A program made the position numbers and the translations under genes. Source: Myxococcota bacterium (GTDB lineage Bacteria; Myxococcota_A; UBA9160; UBA4427). From it: a DNA stretch of 40,477 bases. This document shows positions 15,966-24,216 of the stretch, piece by piece (positions within the stretch are counted from its first letter, which is position 1; each line of letters opens with the position of its first letter). The stretch is from the NCBI GenBank assembly GCA_029941885.1, contig JAPYTP010000032.1, forward strand, positions 1 through 40,477, written 5' to 3'. Below the pieces are notes generated by a model. That model did not search any database and was not told where the DNA came from. It saw only the letters and a program-made list of their open reading frames with translations.

Positions 15966-17093
15966 ATGTCCGATGTAGACGAGGCGCCGCAGAAAGCAGT
16001 CGCCGATCCCGAAACCTACCGGGAGTCCCTCGATGCGTGGATGAAGACGCAGATGCCACAGGCATCCGATCTGCGAGTGCACGACGTCGATATGCCCCGC
16101 TCGACCGGTTTCTCGAACGAGACCGTCTTCTTCAGCACGACGTTCTTGGAGTCCGGCCGTTCGACGACGCGGAAATGGGTCGCTCGCATCGAGCCGCCGG
16201 ACGGTGGACTCTTTCCGATCCAGACGAAGGACTGTGAAATCTCCTGCGAGGTGCAGCACCGGATCATGAGCGCCGTTCGCGAGACAGGCCTCGCACCGAT
16301 ACCCGAGATGCTCCCCTTCGAAAGAGATCTCTCGGTACTGGGACGGCCCTTCTTCGTGATGGAATTCATCGAGGGACAGATCCCCGCGGACGTTCCACGC
16401 TACACGCAGGCCGGATTCCTCGTCGACGAGGCCACGCCGGCCGATCGGGAAACGATGGTACGCGAAGCGTGCGAGACGATGGCGACGCTCGCCGGGCTCG
16501 ACTGGAAAGCGATGGGCCTCGACTGGCTCGATGTACAGGGGAAGGGCGAGCCCGCCTTCCGGGACCAGCTCCTCCTCTATCGCGATTATTGCGTGACCGA
16601 GTTGGCGGACCGTGATCACCCGATCATCATGGCGAGTCTCGACTGGCTGGACGCAAACGCACCGGAACTCGCGATGGGGATCAGCTGGGGTGACAGCCGC
16701 CTGGGCAACATCATCTGGCAGGACTACCGCTGCGCATCGGTGTGTGACTGGGAAGCAGTCTCGCTCTGTCCACCCGAAGCGGATATCGGGTGGTTCGTGA
16801 TGTTCGATCGGATGTCCTACGAGGACCTAGAGGCACCGCGCCTCGCTGGCTTTCCCACGCGCGAAGAGCAGGTTGCGATCTGGGAGTCCAGATCGGGTCG
16901 CGAGGTCGCGGACACGATCGACTATTGGGAAATCTTTGGGGCGATGCGCTTCGACGCAATCATGATCAAGCTCGGGGATCGGATGGTACGGGCCGGGATC
17001 TTGCCCGAAGAACACAGTATTGCAGTCAATAACGGTACGACCGATGCGCTCGGGCGGTTGCTCGAGCGTGAGGGTGTGAAGATCAGCAAGTGA
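15966..17093 (+). CDS. APH-like phosphotransferase family protein
   Basis: From ATG 15966 (AGGAG nine bases upstream; the ORF extension to 15618 is antisense to the SDR) the protein has 375 residues. It has an aminoglycoside phosphotransferase/choline-kinase fold: RPFFVMEFIEGQIPADV hinge, catalytic loop ISWGDSRLGNIIW with the Asp and Asn in place, and metal-binding CDWEAVSLCPPEADIGWF. The usual His before GD is Trp. Members of this family are common beside acyl-CoA dehydrogenases and SDRs in lipid-catabolism clusters; antibiotic resistance is not implied. The SDR follows 19 bp later, so the two probably form an operon. Substrate unknown. Confidence 0.87.
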   Translation: MSDVDEAPQKAVADPETYRESLDAWMKTQMPQASDLRVHDVDMPRSTGFSNETVFFSTTFLESGRSTTRKWVARIEPPDGGLFPIQTKDCEISCEVQHRIMSAVRETGLAPIPEMLPFERDLSVLGRPFFVMEFIEGQIPADVPRYTQAGFLVDEATPADRETMVREACETMATLAGLDWKAMGLDWLDVQGKGEPAFRDQLLLYRDYCVTELADRDHPIIMASLDWLDANAPELAMGISWGDSRLGNIIWQDYRCASVCDWEAVSLCPPEADIGWFVMFDRMSYEDLEAPRLAGFPTREEQVAIWESRSGREVADTIDYWEIFGAMRFDAIMIKLGDRMVRAGILPEEHSIAVNNGTTDALGRLLEREGVKISK

Positions 17094-17112
17094 TGGCGGA
17101 GTGGGTCAGCGG

Positions 17113-17898
17113 ATGGCGGGAGATCTGGAAGGCAAGGTTGCTCTCATATCGGGCGCAGCGCGAGGGATGGGTGCCGCGGAGGCTCGACGCTTCGTCTCCG
17201 AGGGGGGACGCGTCGTGCTCGGCGACGTGCTGGACGAAGAGGGCGAGAAGACCGCCGCTTCGATCGGTGATGCTGCGATCTACGTCCACCTGGATGTGAC
17301 TCTCGAGTCAGACTGGCAGGCAGCGGTCGCCGTGGCCGAGGAACGTTTCGGCAAGCTCGACGTCCTCGTGAACAACGCCGGAATCTTGCGGTTCGGGATG
17401 CTCGAAGAGACGGATCTCGAAGAATACGAGCTGGTGATCCGGATTAACCAGATCGGCGTTTTCCTGGGGATGAAGTCCGCGGCGCCGGCGATGCGTCGCG
17501 CGGGGGCGGGATCGATCGTGAACATTTCATCGATGGCCGGGATCAAGGGAATCGGTGGGGCGATCGCGTATACGGCCAGCAAGTTCGCAGTGCGCGGGAT
17601 GACCAAATCGGCAGCCATCGAGCTCGGGCCCGCGGGAATTCGGGTGAATTCGGTCCATCCGGGCGCGATCGAAACGCCGATGACGGCACCGGTTGGCGTG
17701 GGTTCCGAGACGAGTGAACAGCAATATACCTATCCGATTCCGCGGGTCGGGCGGCCCGACGAGGTCGCCGAACTGGTCCTCTGGCTGGCATCGGATAAGA
17801 GTTCCTACTCGACCGGGTCCGAGTTCTTGATCGATGGCGGGGACGGTGCCGGGAATCTCCCCGAGGCTTTCCGAGCCGCGATCGAAGCGCGTGGCTAG
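17113..17898 (+). CDS. SDR resembling 3-alpha/20-beta-hydroxysteroid dehydrogenase
   Basis: The 261-residue protein has TGxxxGxG as SGAARGMG (13-20), NNAG (87-90), Ser140 and the Y153-x3-K157 dyad. The start LEGKVALISGAARGMGAAEA, the middle AYTASKFAVRGMTKSAAIEL and the end SSYSTGSEFLIDGGDGAGN strongly recall the 3-alpha,20-beta-hydroxysteroid dehydrogenase group (for example the mycobacterial Rv2002 protein). This is one of the better substrate hints in the window, though SDR specificity is hard to predict. I use the ATG at 17113; the ORF track's GTG at 17101 is less likely. Confidence 0.9.
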   Translation: MAGDLEGKVALISGAARGMGAAEARRFVSEGGRVVLGDVLDEEGEKTAASIGDAAIYVHLDVTLESDWQAAVAVAEERFGKLDVLVNNAGILRFGMLEETDLEEYELVIRINQIGVFLGMKSAAPAMRRAGAGSIVNISSMAGIKGIGGAIAYTASKFAVRGMTKSAAIELGPAGIRVNSVHPGAIETPMTAPVGVGSETSEQQYTYPIPRVGRPDEVAELVLWLASDKSSYSTGSEFLIDGGDGAGNLPEAFRAAIEARG

Positions 17899-18198
17899 TT
17901 GGACGTACGTTCACACCGGGTTGGCAACGAGCGCGCTGTCCGCAGGATTGCGCCGCGCGTTCATAGCGGTGCTCCTTCACCGAGGATGGGTAGGGAAGGT
18001 CCACGTTTTTCCGCCCCCTGCAAAGCGGTGCGGACCTGATTTCGGCAGGCCGGTGGCCGATCTAAGGGAGGAACCATCTATGAGAAACGACGAAAACTCA
18101 CTCCCCTATCCGAAATGCGGCCCGCGCTCGCCCCAATGGGGTCGGGCGCCGTCTCAGGAACGCGTGGAGCCGCGCAGTCGTGTGCGTGCTGCGCACGA
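17899..18198. other. 300-bp gap between convergent genes, with a small ORF start
   Basis: No known gene was recognised here. A strong Shine-Dalgarno (AAGGGAGG) precedes an ATG at 18080, described separately. A weak GTGCG/CGCAC hairpin near 18180-18195 could terminate either flanking transcript, but it lacks a T-run. Confidence 0.4.
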
Positions 18199-18322
18199 TC
18201 AGGTCTGCCCTCTAACCTCCGCAAGGGTCGGTCCGACGCGATCTGCGATCTTGCTCATCGCCTCGACATCGAATCCGAACACTTTTGCTGCATTCAAGCC
18301 GAGTATCTCGCGGACTTCCTGA
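18080..18322 (+). CDS. Possible small protein ORF, 80 residues, function unknown
   Basis: The ATG at 18080 follows GGGAGG at ideal spacing. The ORF begins MRNDENSLPYPKCGPRSPQW and then runs antisense through the 3' end of the amidohydrolase at 18199. The first 39 codons lie in the gap; the second part is a shadow of the amidohydrolase and has low-complexity composition. It could be a genuine small gene, the relic 5' end of a lost gene, or chance. No family was recognised. Confidence 0.2.
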   Translation: MRNDENSLPYPKCGPRSPQWGRAPSQERVEPRSRVRAAHDQVCPLTSARVGPTRSAILLIASTSNPNTFAAFKPSISRTS

Positions 18323-19371
18323 TCGCTCTCGACCTGGCCAAAGGTCGCCTGGAGTGACTCCATGGTATGCGGCCAGGTGCCCTCGAGGTGCGGATAATCC
18401 GAACCCCACATCAACTTGTCGATGCCGATTTCGTGGCGTAGGCCACAATCCTTTGGAGCGAGCATGGAGGCGCCAAAGTAGCACTGCCGCTCGTAGTATT
18501 CCGACGGCTTCATCGAGAGACCCGCCCCGAAATACTTGAAAAGATCCGATGTGTAGTGCGTGTCGAAGGTCTCGAGCTGGTCGAGGATCCAATGCGAGCC
18601 CTGTTCGGTCATCACGAGTTTCAGACTCGGGTAGCGTTCGAATACACCGGCCCAGACGAAGCACGTGAATGCTCGGTGAGCATGCCATGCGACCTCGCAG
18701 ACGAACATCGCGGTTGCGGATGGGGCGTCCCCGTAGTCCGGAGACCAGCCCGAGTGACTGTGGATGGGCATTTCGAGTTCTTCGCAGACCGCCCAGAGGG
18801 GCTCGTAGCGAGGGTCGTGGTAGTAGGGGTTGTCGCCGGTGCCTGCCGGGATGAGGACTCCTCCCCAGAGTCCCATCTCCTTGGCGGCGATCGTGTCCCC
18901 GACCGCGACGTCGATGTCTTCGACGGTAATCATCGCGACACCGGCGTGCCTTCCCGGGCGCTCGTTGCACAGGTCAGCAAGCCAACGGTTGTAGGCGCGC
19001 TGTCCCTCGAGATTGTGCGCAGGGTCGACCTTCGTGCGGTACTGAAGCAGACCCCCACCGAAGGGCGCCTGTTGCGGAAAAATGATCTCCCCGGCGATCC
19101 CGTCGCTCTCGAGTTGCTCGATTCGCATTGCGGGGTCCCATTCGCCCTCGATCGCTCGGAGCACCGACTGGTCCTTGTTGCGGGCGTCTTCTGCCTCCTG
19201 GTCGTAGAAAGTACCGACGCGTGCCTCCATTTCTGCTTCGTAGGCCGCCTGCCATTCGTCATAGGGGCTGCGGAACTTCTCGGGGAGGTACTCTCGATAG
19301 GTCGAGGGTTGGGCACCGGCGTGGCAGTCGGCGCTGATGATCATGACGTTGTCGGAGTTTTCGGTGGACAT
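18199..19371 (-). CDS. Amidohydrolase_2 family metal-dependent hydrolase
   Basis: From ATG 19371 (GAGGAG upstream) the protein has 390 residues, typical of the family. Metal/catalytic candidates are D15 and H17 (SADCHAG), H204 and H206 (IHSHSG) and D325 (WGSDYPH). Relatives include ACMSD-like decarboxylases and hydrolases of ring-cleavage products. It is a close paralogue of the 27872 protein, sharing the DCHAG start, a KPSEY segment and MWGSDYPH-EG. It follows the HSL-type esterase gene on the minus strand after 85 bp. Specific substrate unknown. Confidence 0.9.
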   Translation of the reverse strand: MSTENSDNVMIISADCHAGAQPSTYREYLPEKFRSPYDEWQAAYEAEMEARVGTFYDQEAEDARNKDQSVLRAIEGEWDPAMRIEQLESDGIAGEIIFPQQAPFGGGLLQYRTKVDPAHNLEGQRAYNRWLADLCNERPGRHAGVAMITVEDIDVAVGDTIAAKEMGLWGGVLIPAGTGDNPYYHDPRYEPLWAVCEELEMPIHSHSGWSPDYGDAPSATAMFVCEVAWHAHRAFTCFVWAGVFERYPSLKLVMTEQGSHWILDQLETFDTHYTSDLFKYFGAGLSMKPSEYYERQCYFGASMLAPKDCGLRHEIGIDKLMWGSDYPHLEGTWPHTMESLQATFGQVESDQEVREILGLNAAKVFGFDVEAMSKIADRVGPTLAEVRGQT

Positions 19372-19402
19372 GGGTTGCTCTCCTCGCACGAGGGTTGAGA
19401 GC

Positions 19403-19420
19403 CGAGCCTCTCATGGCTCG
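19403..19420. other. Intercistronic hairpin
   Basis: CGAGCC-TCTCAT-GGCTCG is a perfect 6-bp stem with a 6-base loop in the gap between the esterase gene and the amidohydrolase gene on the minus strand. It could be an mRNA processing or stability element, or a weak attenuator; there is no T-run. Confidence 0.3.
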
Positions 19421-19456
19421 ACTATTCCTGGTTGCCGTGGGTCGAAAACGGGGCGG

Positions 19457-20350
19457 CTAGGGGATCCGCTGCTTCACCCAATCCCCGATCCGCTCCATCG
19501 CTTCGGTTGCTTCGGGGAAGGCGCCACAGAGACCGATATAGCCGTGAACCATCTCTGCGGAGATATCAACGATGACGCTTCCGCCCTCCTTGCTCGCGCG
19601 CATAGCGAGTCGCGTCGAGTCGTCCGCGGTTGTGTCTATCTGGCCGACGCTGAGATACATCGGAGGGAGTCCGCCAAGTTTCGCGTGGATGGGCGAGATG
19701 CCTGGGTCTCTGAGGTCACCGGTCGGCCCCGCGTAATCCTTGAAGCGTGCTCGGATCCATTCAGCCGTCACGAAGGGATCGTGACCACGCGGATTCATCG
19801 CAGCGTCTCCCGTCTGTTCCGCATCGAGCCATGGCGTGAGTCCAATCAAACAGGCGGGCAGTGGGTCGCCCGCGTCCCGTAGCGCACACATCGCTGCCAG
19901 CGCGATTCCGCCCCCGCATGAGTCGCCGGCGAACGCGATCCGCTTGGGGTCGATGCCCTGGGCCAGTAACGCTCGATAGGCTGTGGCCGTGTCGTTCATC
20001 GCCTGGGGGTAGGGCGCTTCGTCGGCCCAGGTCCACTGGAAGCACACGACTTTGGCGCCCATATGGCGAGACATGTGTTCGCCGTAGTCGAGATAGTGGT
20101 CGATCACCGTCGAGACGAAGGCGCCCCCGTGAACGTGCATGATGATGCGGTCGCTGTCCTTGTTTTCAGCGGTGATGATCCACTTGGCTTCGATGCCGTC
20201 GAGATCCACCGCTTCGACGATCGTTTCCGGGCTGGCGCTGTTCGGGTGGATCGAGTGCATCTTCTCGCGGACGACTTCGATCGGGTCGTTGTGGTCGACG
20301 TTGCCACCGGGAATCGCGGCCATCAGGGCATCGTGTTCTTTGCTCGCCAT
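19457..20350 (-). CDS. Alpha/beta hydrolase, hormone-sensitive-lipase (HSL) family esterase
   Basis: The 297-residue protein has the HSL oxyanion motif HGGAF (74-78), a nucleophile elbow GDSCGG with Ser144 (usually GDSAGG), an acid in the VGQIDTTADDS region and the His in AEMVHGY. It should hydrolyse short or medium-chain esters or lactones in the cytoplasm; no signal peptide is seen. AAAGGAA precedes the ATG and a perfect TATAAT lies 39 bp upstream. It is divergent from the amidohydrolase at 20580. Confidence 0.92.
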   Translation of the reverse strand: MASKEHDALMAAIPGGNVDHNDPIEVVREKMHSIHPNSASPETIVEAVDLDGIEAKWIITAENKDSDRIIMHVHGGAFVSTVIDHYLDYGEHMSRHMGAKVVCFQWTWADEAPYPQAMNDTATAYRALLAQGIDPKRIAFAGDSCGGGIALAAMCALRDAGDPLPACLIGLTPWLDAEQTGDAAMNPRGHDPFVTAEWIRARFKDYAGPTGDLRDPGISPIHAKLGGLPPMYLSVGQIDTTADDSTRLAMRASKEGGSVIVDISAEMVHGYIGLCGAFPEATEAMERIGDWVKQRIP

Positions 20351-20388
20351 CGTGTTCCTTTCAATCTCCGCCGGGGGAGTCGGACGCG

Positions 20389-20394
20389 ATTATA
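20389..20394 (-). promoter_or_regulatory. Consensus -10 box (TATAAT) for the esterase gene
   Basis: A perfect TATAAT on the minus strand lies 39 bp before the esterase ATG in otherwise GC-rich DNA. No recognisable -35 hexamer is found at 16-18 bp, so an activator-dependent promoter is possible. Confidence 0.45.
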
Positions 20395-20519
20395 AGCCGC
20401 TTTGCGCCGACTGGGGCGCCATCACCGGGCCGGTTCGAGTCGCGGCAGGGGCGTCTGGTGGTGCGTGTGGCCTGACCTGGCGCGCGGCCGGCAGCTCGTG
20501 TGCAGCCTCGCTCAGGCGA

Positions 20520-20549
20520 TTGCCGAGGAGGTGGCGGGGGCGTTAGAGT
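20520..20549 (+). promoter_or_regulatory. Candidate sigma-70 promoter for the 20580 operon
   Basis: TTGCCG (20520-20525) and TAGAGT (20544-20549) are separated by 18 bp. The -10 box ends 30 bp before the amidohydrolase ATG, which has its own GGAG site. Confidence 0.5.
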
Positions 20550-20579
20550 CTCGGCCAAATCAATATCCGGAGAAATCCC

Positions 20580-21773
20580 ATGGCCGCCGCCCCCGATATC
20601 ACATCTGAGAGCCTTTTCGATCGCTGCAGGCCGATCGACGTCGACACCCACATTACGGAGCCGGCGGACGTTTGGACCGCGCGCGTTTCGACCAAGAAAT
20701 GGGGCGATAAGGTTCCCCATGTGAAGAGCATCGACGGACGTGACATCTGGCTCATCGACGACCAGATGGTTGGAGGGCCCGGCTTCACGACGGCTGCCGG
20801 CTTCGACGGTTCCTATCCCGATTCGCGAATGGGCTACGACGATATCCCGAAGAGTTCCTTTGACGCCAAGGAGCGTCTCAAGTACATGGACGAAGAGGGA
20901 ATCCATGCGGCCGTCCTCTATCCCAACGTGGGCGGATTCGGTTCGGGCGGCTTCCTCAAACTCGGCGAACCCGAGCTGATGCTCGAATGTGTGCGTGCCT
21001 ACAACGACTTCCTTGTCGATTGGTGCAGCGAGGATCCGAATCGCCTCGTGCCCGTCGCGGCGATGCCTTTCTGGGACGTGAATGAATGTGTGAAGGAAGT
21101 CCACCGCGCAGCCTCGATTGGTCACAGGTCGATCCTGGCCTGTTCCGAGCCCCAGGCTTTCGGCGAGCCTCGCTTGGCGGACAAACACTGGGATCCCTTC
21201 TGGTCCGCGGCCAACGAGACGGGTCTCTCGATCAGTTTCCATATCGGCTCGGGTGACCTGAGCGACATCACCCAGGATCCGTGTGGAATAGGACAGAAGG
21301 CCGCGTTCTCGCGCGTCTCCTCGACGATCTTCATGCAGAACATGGGCTGCATCGCCGACCTGATCTACGGCGGCGTCTGCCATCGATACCCCGACCTCAA
21401 GATGGTGTCGGTCGAGAGCGGTGTCGGATGGATCCCCGCCTTCCTCGAAGCCTGTGATTGGCAGTTCAGCAACGGTCAGGTCCGCAAGGATCACCCGGAA
21501 TACGATCTGCTCCCGAGCGAGTATTTCAAGCGCCAGATATTCGCCTGCTTCTGGTTCGAGAAGGGAGCGCTGCGTTCGACGATCGATCAGCTAGCCGACA
21601 ACCTGTGTTGGGAAACGGACTTCCCGCACCCGACCTGCCAGCACCCGGGTTCAGCGAGCGAGTTCACTCAGCACCCGCGCGACTATATCAACGAGACGAT
21701 TGGTGATTGCGACGAGACCAAAGTCGAGAAGGTGCTGCATTCGAACGCGGCAAAGCTCTACGGCCTCGACTGA
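20580..21773 (+). CDS. Amidohydrolase_2 family metal-dependent hydrolase
   Basis: The 397-residue protein has the N-terminal motif DVDTHITEP (D22, H24), a mid-barrel SFHIGSG (H221) and a C-terminal ETDFPHPTC (D347), all expected for the TIM-barrel amidohydrolase_2 family. Proteins of this type often decarboxylate or hydrolyse carboxylated ring-cleavage products. It is the first gene of a plus-strand run with two DsbA-like genes and a Rieske oxygenase. It is the closest in-window model for the decayed gene at 1-663, sharing the D-D-H-EP type N-terminus. Substrate unknown. Confidence 0.91.
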   Translation: MAAAPDITSESLFDRCRPIDVDTHITEPADVWTARVSTKKWGDKVPHVKSIDGRDIWLIDDQMVGGPGFTTAAGFDGSYPDSRMGYDDIPKSSFDAKERLKYMDEEGIHAAVLYPNVGGFGSGGFLKLGEPELMLECVRAYNDFLVDWCSEDPNRLVPVAAMPFWDVNECVKEVHRAASIGHRSILACSEPQAFGEPRLADKHWDPFWSAANETGLSISFHIGSGDLSDITQDPCGIGQKAAFSRVSSTIFMQNMGCIADLIYGGVCHRYPDLKMVSVESGVGWIPAFLEACDWQFSNGQVRKDHPEYDLLPSEYFKRQIFACFWFEKGALRSTIDQLADNLCWETDFPHPTCQHPGSASEFTQHPRDYINETIGDCDETKVEKVLHSNAAKLYGLD

Positions 21774-21818
21774 CCCCGGCACGAGGTCGGCCGCGCACGC
21801 CGACGGGCGGATTCGTCG

Positions 21819-22511
21819 ATGACGGTCTTCGCGCGCCTGCGCGGAGAGCACGCGTTCGCCGTCTACATCGATCTCAAGAGTCCCTACGCGTATCTCGCGA
21901 TCGACCCGACTCGCGCGATGGCTGCGAGCCTCGGCGTCGCGATCGATTGGCGTCCGTTCACCCTCGACATTCCCAGCTATCTCGGTTCCGCCAAGCTCGA
22001 CAAGAATGCGCGCGGCGTCGAGAGCTCGAGTCGGACGCCGCAGCAATGGTCCGGTGTGAAATACGCCTATGCGGACGCCCGGCGCTACGCGAACCTCACG
22101 GGGAAGACCGTTCGAGGCACGATCAAGATCTGGGACTCGAGTCAGGCCGGGATCGCGATGCTCTGGGCGAAAGGGCAGGGCCGTGAGGTCTTCGATCGGT
22201 TCCTGGATGAGGCCTACCCCGTCTTCTGGAGGCGTGAACTCGATATCGACGATCTCGCGGTTCTCGAAGGGGCGCTCGAGCGCAGCGGCGCAGAGACGAT
22301 CGGCTTTCGTGATTTCGTGCGGGGAGAGGGCCGCGCCGAGCACGACGAACTCAACGAAGCGGCATTCGTCGCTGGGGTCTTTGGCGTTCCGACCTATCTC
22401 GTCGACGACGAGATGTGGTTCGGCCGAGAGCATCTGCCGCGAGTCGCCTGGTTGTTGGACGGTCGAGAGGGCCACGCACCGGACGTTGCGAATCGAGGCT
22501 TCGAGGCATGA
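21819..22511 (+). CDS. DsbA-fold / 2-hydroxychromene-2-carboxylate isomerase-like protein
   Basis: The 230-residue protein has the HCCA-isomerase/kappa-GST pattern: YIDLKSPYAYLAIDP at the start, a helical insertion, and the cis-Pro and C-terminal motif GVFGVPTYLV then WFGREHLP. The SPY motif Ser that acts in HCCA isomerases is kept. HCCA isomerase is a glutathione-dependent step in naphthalene-type aromatic degradation; here an isomerase acting on a ring-cleavage product fits the context. It overlaps the next gene by ATGA. Confidence 0.85.
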   Translation: MTVFARLRGEHAFAVYIDLKSPYAYLAIDPTRAMAASLGVAIDWRPFTLDIPSYLGSAKLDKNARGVESSSRTPQQWSGVKYAYADARRYANLTGKTVRGTIKIWDSSQAGIAMLWAKGQGREVFDRFLDEAYPVFWRRELDIDDLAVLEGALERSGAETIGFRDFVRGEGRAEHDELNEAAFVAGVFGVPTYLVDDEMWFGREHLPRVAWLLDGREGHAPDVANRGFEA

Positions 22512-23152
22512 GTGCCCCGAGCCGTATCGACGATTCGGCACTCACGATCCTGCTCGATCTTCGGCACCCGCACTCGTATCTCGCGCTGGGCCCCGCGATG
22601 GATTTCGGTCGGAAGATGCAAATCGAGATCAACTGGCTCCCGCTGCAGGTGCCGACGCTGAATCCGCCTTCGGAGCCCAGCCCCCGGGATGATCGGGGAG
22701 TGCTTCATCGCCGTTCCCGGGCCCGTGCGATCGCGCGCGAGATCGAGATCTACAGCGAGGACCAGGGACTCGAAATGTCCGGGTACTATCGAGACGTGGA
22801 CGCTCGGGCGGTGCATCGGGGCTGGTTGTGGATGCGCCAGCACGCGCCGGTGCATCTAGGGTCCTTCCTGACGGAGGTGTTTCGGCGCTACTGGTGCCAC
22901 GAACTCGACGCCACCCGGGTCGAGGAGGTGGCTCGCATCGTGGCGGAGACCGGCGGTGATCAGGGCGGATTTCTCGAATGGTCACGCGGCGAGGGTGCAG
23001 CGGTCGTGGCCGCCCTTTCGGCCGAACTCGGCGAGCGCGGGCTCACGGGGGTCCCGGGCTATCTCGCCCGGGGCGAGTTCTTTCTCGGCCGCCAACACCT
23101 GCCGATGATTCGATGGCTCCTCGAAGGTCGACCGGGGTCGGGGCCGATCTGA
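22508..23152 (+). CDS. Second, diverged DsbA/HCCA-isomerase-like protein
   Basis: The 214-residue protein starts at an ATG that overlaps the stop of its neighbour (ATGA). It keeps the fold markers: LLDLRHPHSYLALGP at the start, GLTGVPGYLARGEFFLGRQHLP near the end. The SPY motif is changed to HPH, so the catalytic Ser is missing. It looks like a paralogue from tandem duplication that may form a heterodimer with, or have a different activity from, the upstream protein. No Cys-x-x-Cys is present, so it is not a disulfide oxidoreductase. Confidence 0.8.
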   Translation: MSAPSRIDDSALTILLDLRHPHSYLALGPAMDFGRKMQIEINWLPLQVPTLNPPSEPSPRDDRGVLHRRSRARAIAREIEIYSEDQGLEMSGYYRDVDARAVHRGWLWMRQHAPVHLGSFLTEVFRRYWCHELDATRVEEVARIVAETGGDQGGFLEWSRGEGAAVVAALSAELGERGLTGVPGYLARGEFFLGRQHLPMIRWLLEGRPGSGPI

Positions 23153-23175
23153 GACCCGGAGGGTTCTGAATTGGA

Positions 23176-23204
23176 TAGGATGACGGGGTCGAGGGATCCC
23201 TCGA
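23176..23204. promoter_or_regulatory. -10-like box and perfect 16-bp palindrome before the Rieske gene
   Basis: TAGGAT (23176-23181) is followed by TCGAGGGATCCCTCGA (23189-23204), a perfect 16-bp palindrome, 49 bp before the Rieske ATG. A palindrome just downstream of a -10 box is where a repressor would bind. A palindrome of this length is expected by chance about once per window, so the call rests mostly on its place. Confidence 0.4.
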
Positions 23205-23253
23205 GATCGCGCGTGCGATCCCACTGGATCGAGTCATCAGGAGCCCGGCTGCC

Positions 23254-24203
23254 ATGGGCCGCTTTCCCTTTGGTATTGCCTTCGGCTGGTACCCGGTCGC
23301 GTGGAGCTTCGAGATCGAAGCGGGCGCGGTCGAGAAGCGACGCTATTTCGATCGGGAGCTGATCGTGTTCCGCGGGGACTCGGTGAAGTACATGTTCTCG
23401 ATGCGTTCTGTCCCCATCTGGGGGCACATCTCGGTGTCGGGGGAAAGGTCGTCGGAGATTCGATCCGCTGCCCCTTTCACGGCTGGCGATTTTCTGGCGA
23501 CGGCGAGTGCCTCGAGATTCCCTACGCGAAGCGCATTCCCGGGAATGCTCGGGCGGACGCCTATCCGTCACGCGAGCAGGCTGGCCTGGCCTGGGCCTGG
23601 TATCACCCGCAGCGCGCCAAGCCGAGGTTTGAACCGCTGGAGATTCCCGAATACCATACCGAGGACTGGGCCGAGGAATGGACGCACTACGCGTGGATGA
23701 TTCAGACCCACCCCCAGGAGGTCGCCGAAAACAGCGTCGACTGGCCACATTTTCATACCGTCCACATGATGGAGCCACCGCCCGAACGCGACGTCCGTTT
23801 CGAGGGGCACGAGATCCGCTGTGAGGCGGCAACGCGCAAGCAGGTGACGACGATGGATGGGGTCCCGGATGAGATTCGCGTGATCGGGAGGAATCCGGGA
23901 CTGGGCACGAGCTATGTGCGCTACAGCGGGATGGGGGAGACGGTGATCATCATGGGGATGACGCCCATCGACAACGATACGATGCATATGCGATTCGGCG
24001 TGATCGGAAAGAAGGACGGGCGGACCGACGAAGAGATGGCGGCTTTCATCAAGCTATACGCAGACGATATGGCGCTTGCCGTCGAGCAGGATTTTCCGAT
24101 CTGGGAGAACAAGGTCTATCGTTCGACCCCGAATCTCTGCGATGGCGATGGCCCGGTTCCCGACTATCGCCGCTGGGCGTCCCAGTTCTACGTCGAGTCC
24201 TAG
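23254..24203 (+). pseudogene. Rieske non-heme iron oxygenase alpha subunit, frameshifted near 23382
   Basis: Frame 1 from ATG 23254 (AGGAG upstream) encodes the expected N-terminus RFPFGIAFGWYPVAWS to RELIVFRGDS. The family then continues in another frame with GEVHVLDAFCPHLGAHLG. One G appears lost in GACTCGGTGAAG (23378-23389): D-S-G-E would need GACTCGGGTGAA. The rest is intact: a Rieske cluster C-P-H-x17-C-P-F-H, and a mononuclear iron site ENSVDWPHFHTVH. A protein begun at the GTG 23301 would keep both centres but lose the native first 43 residues. Intact, it would be a KshA- or cholesterol-desaturase-like oxygenase needing an external reductase. Sequencing error is possible. Confidence 0.82.
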
Positions 24204-24216
24204 TCCACCGAATGGA

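Noticed and set aside
15966-17093. APH-like gene as an antibiotic resistance determinant
   Set aside because: The family is broad, the neighbours are lipid-catabolism SDRs, and the catalytic His is replaced by Trp.
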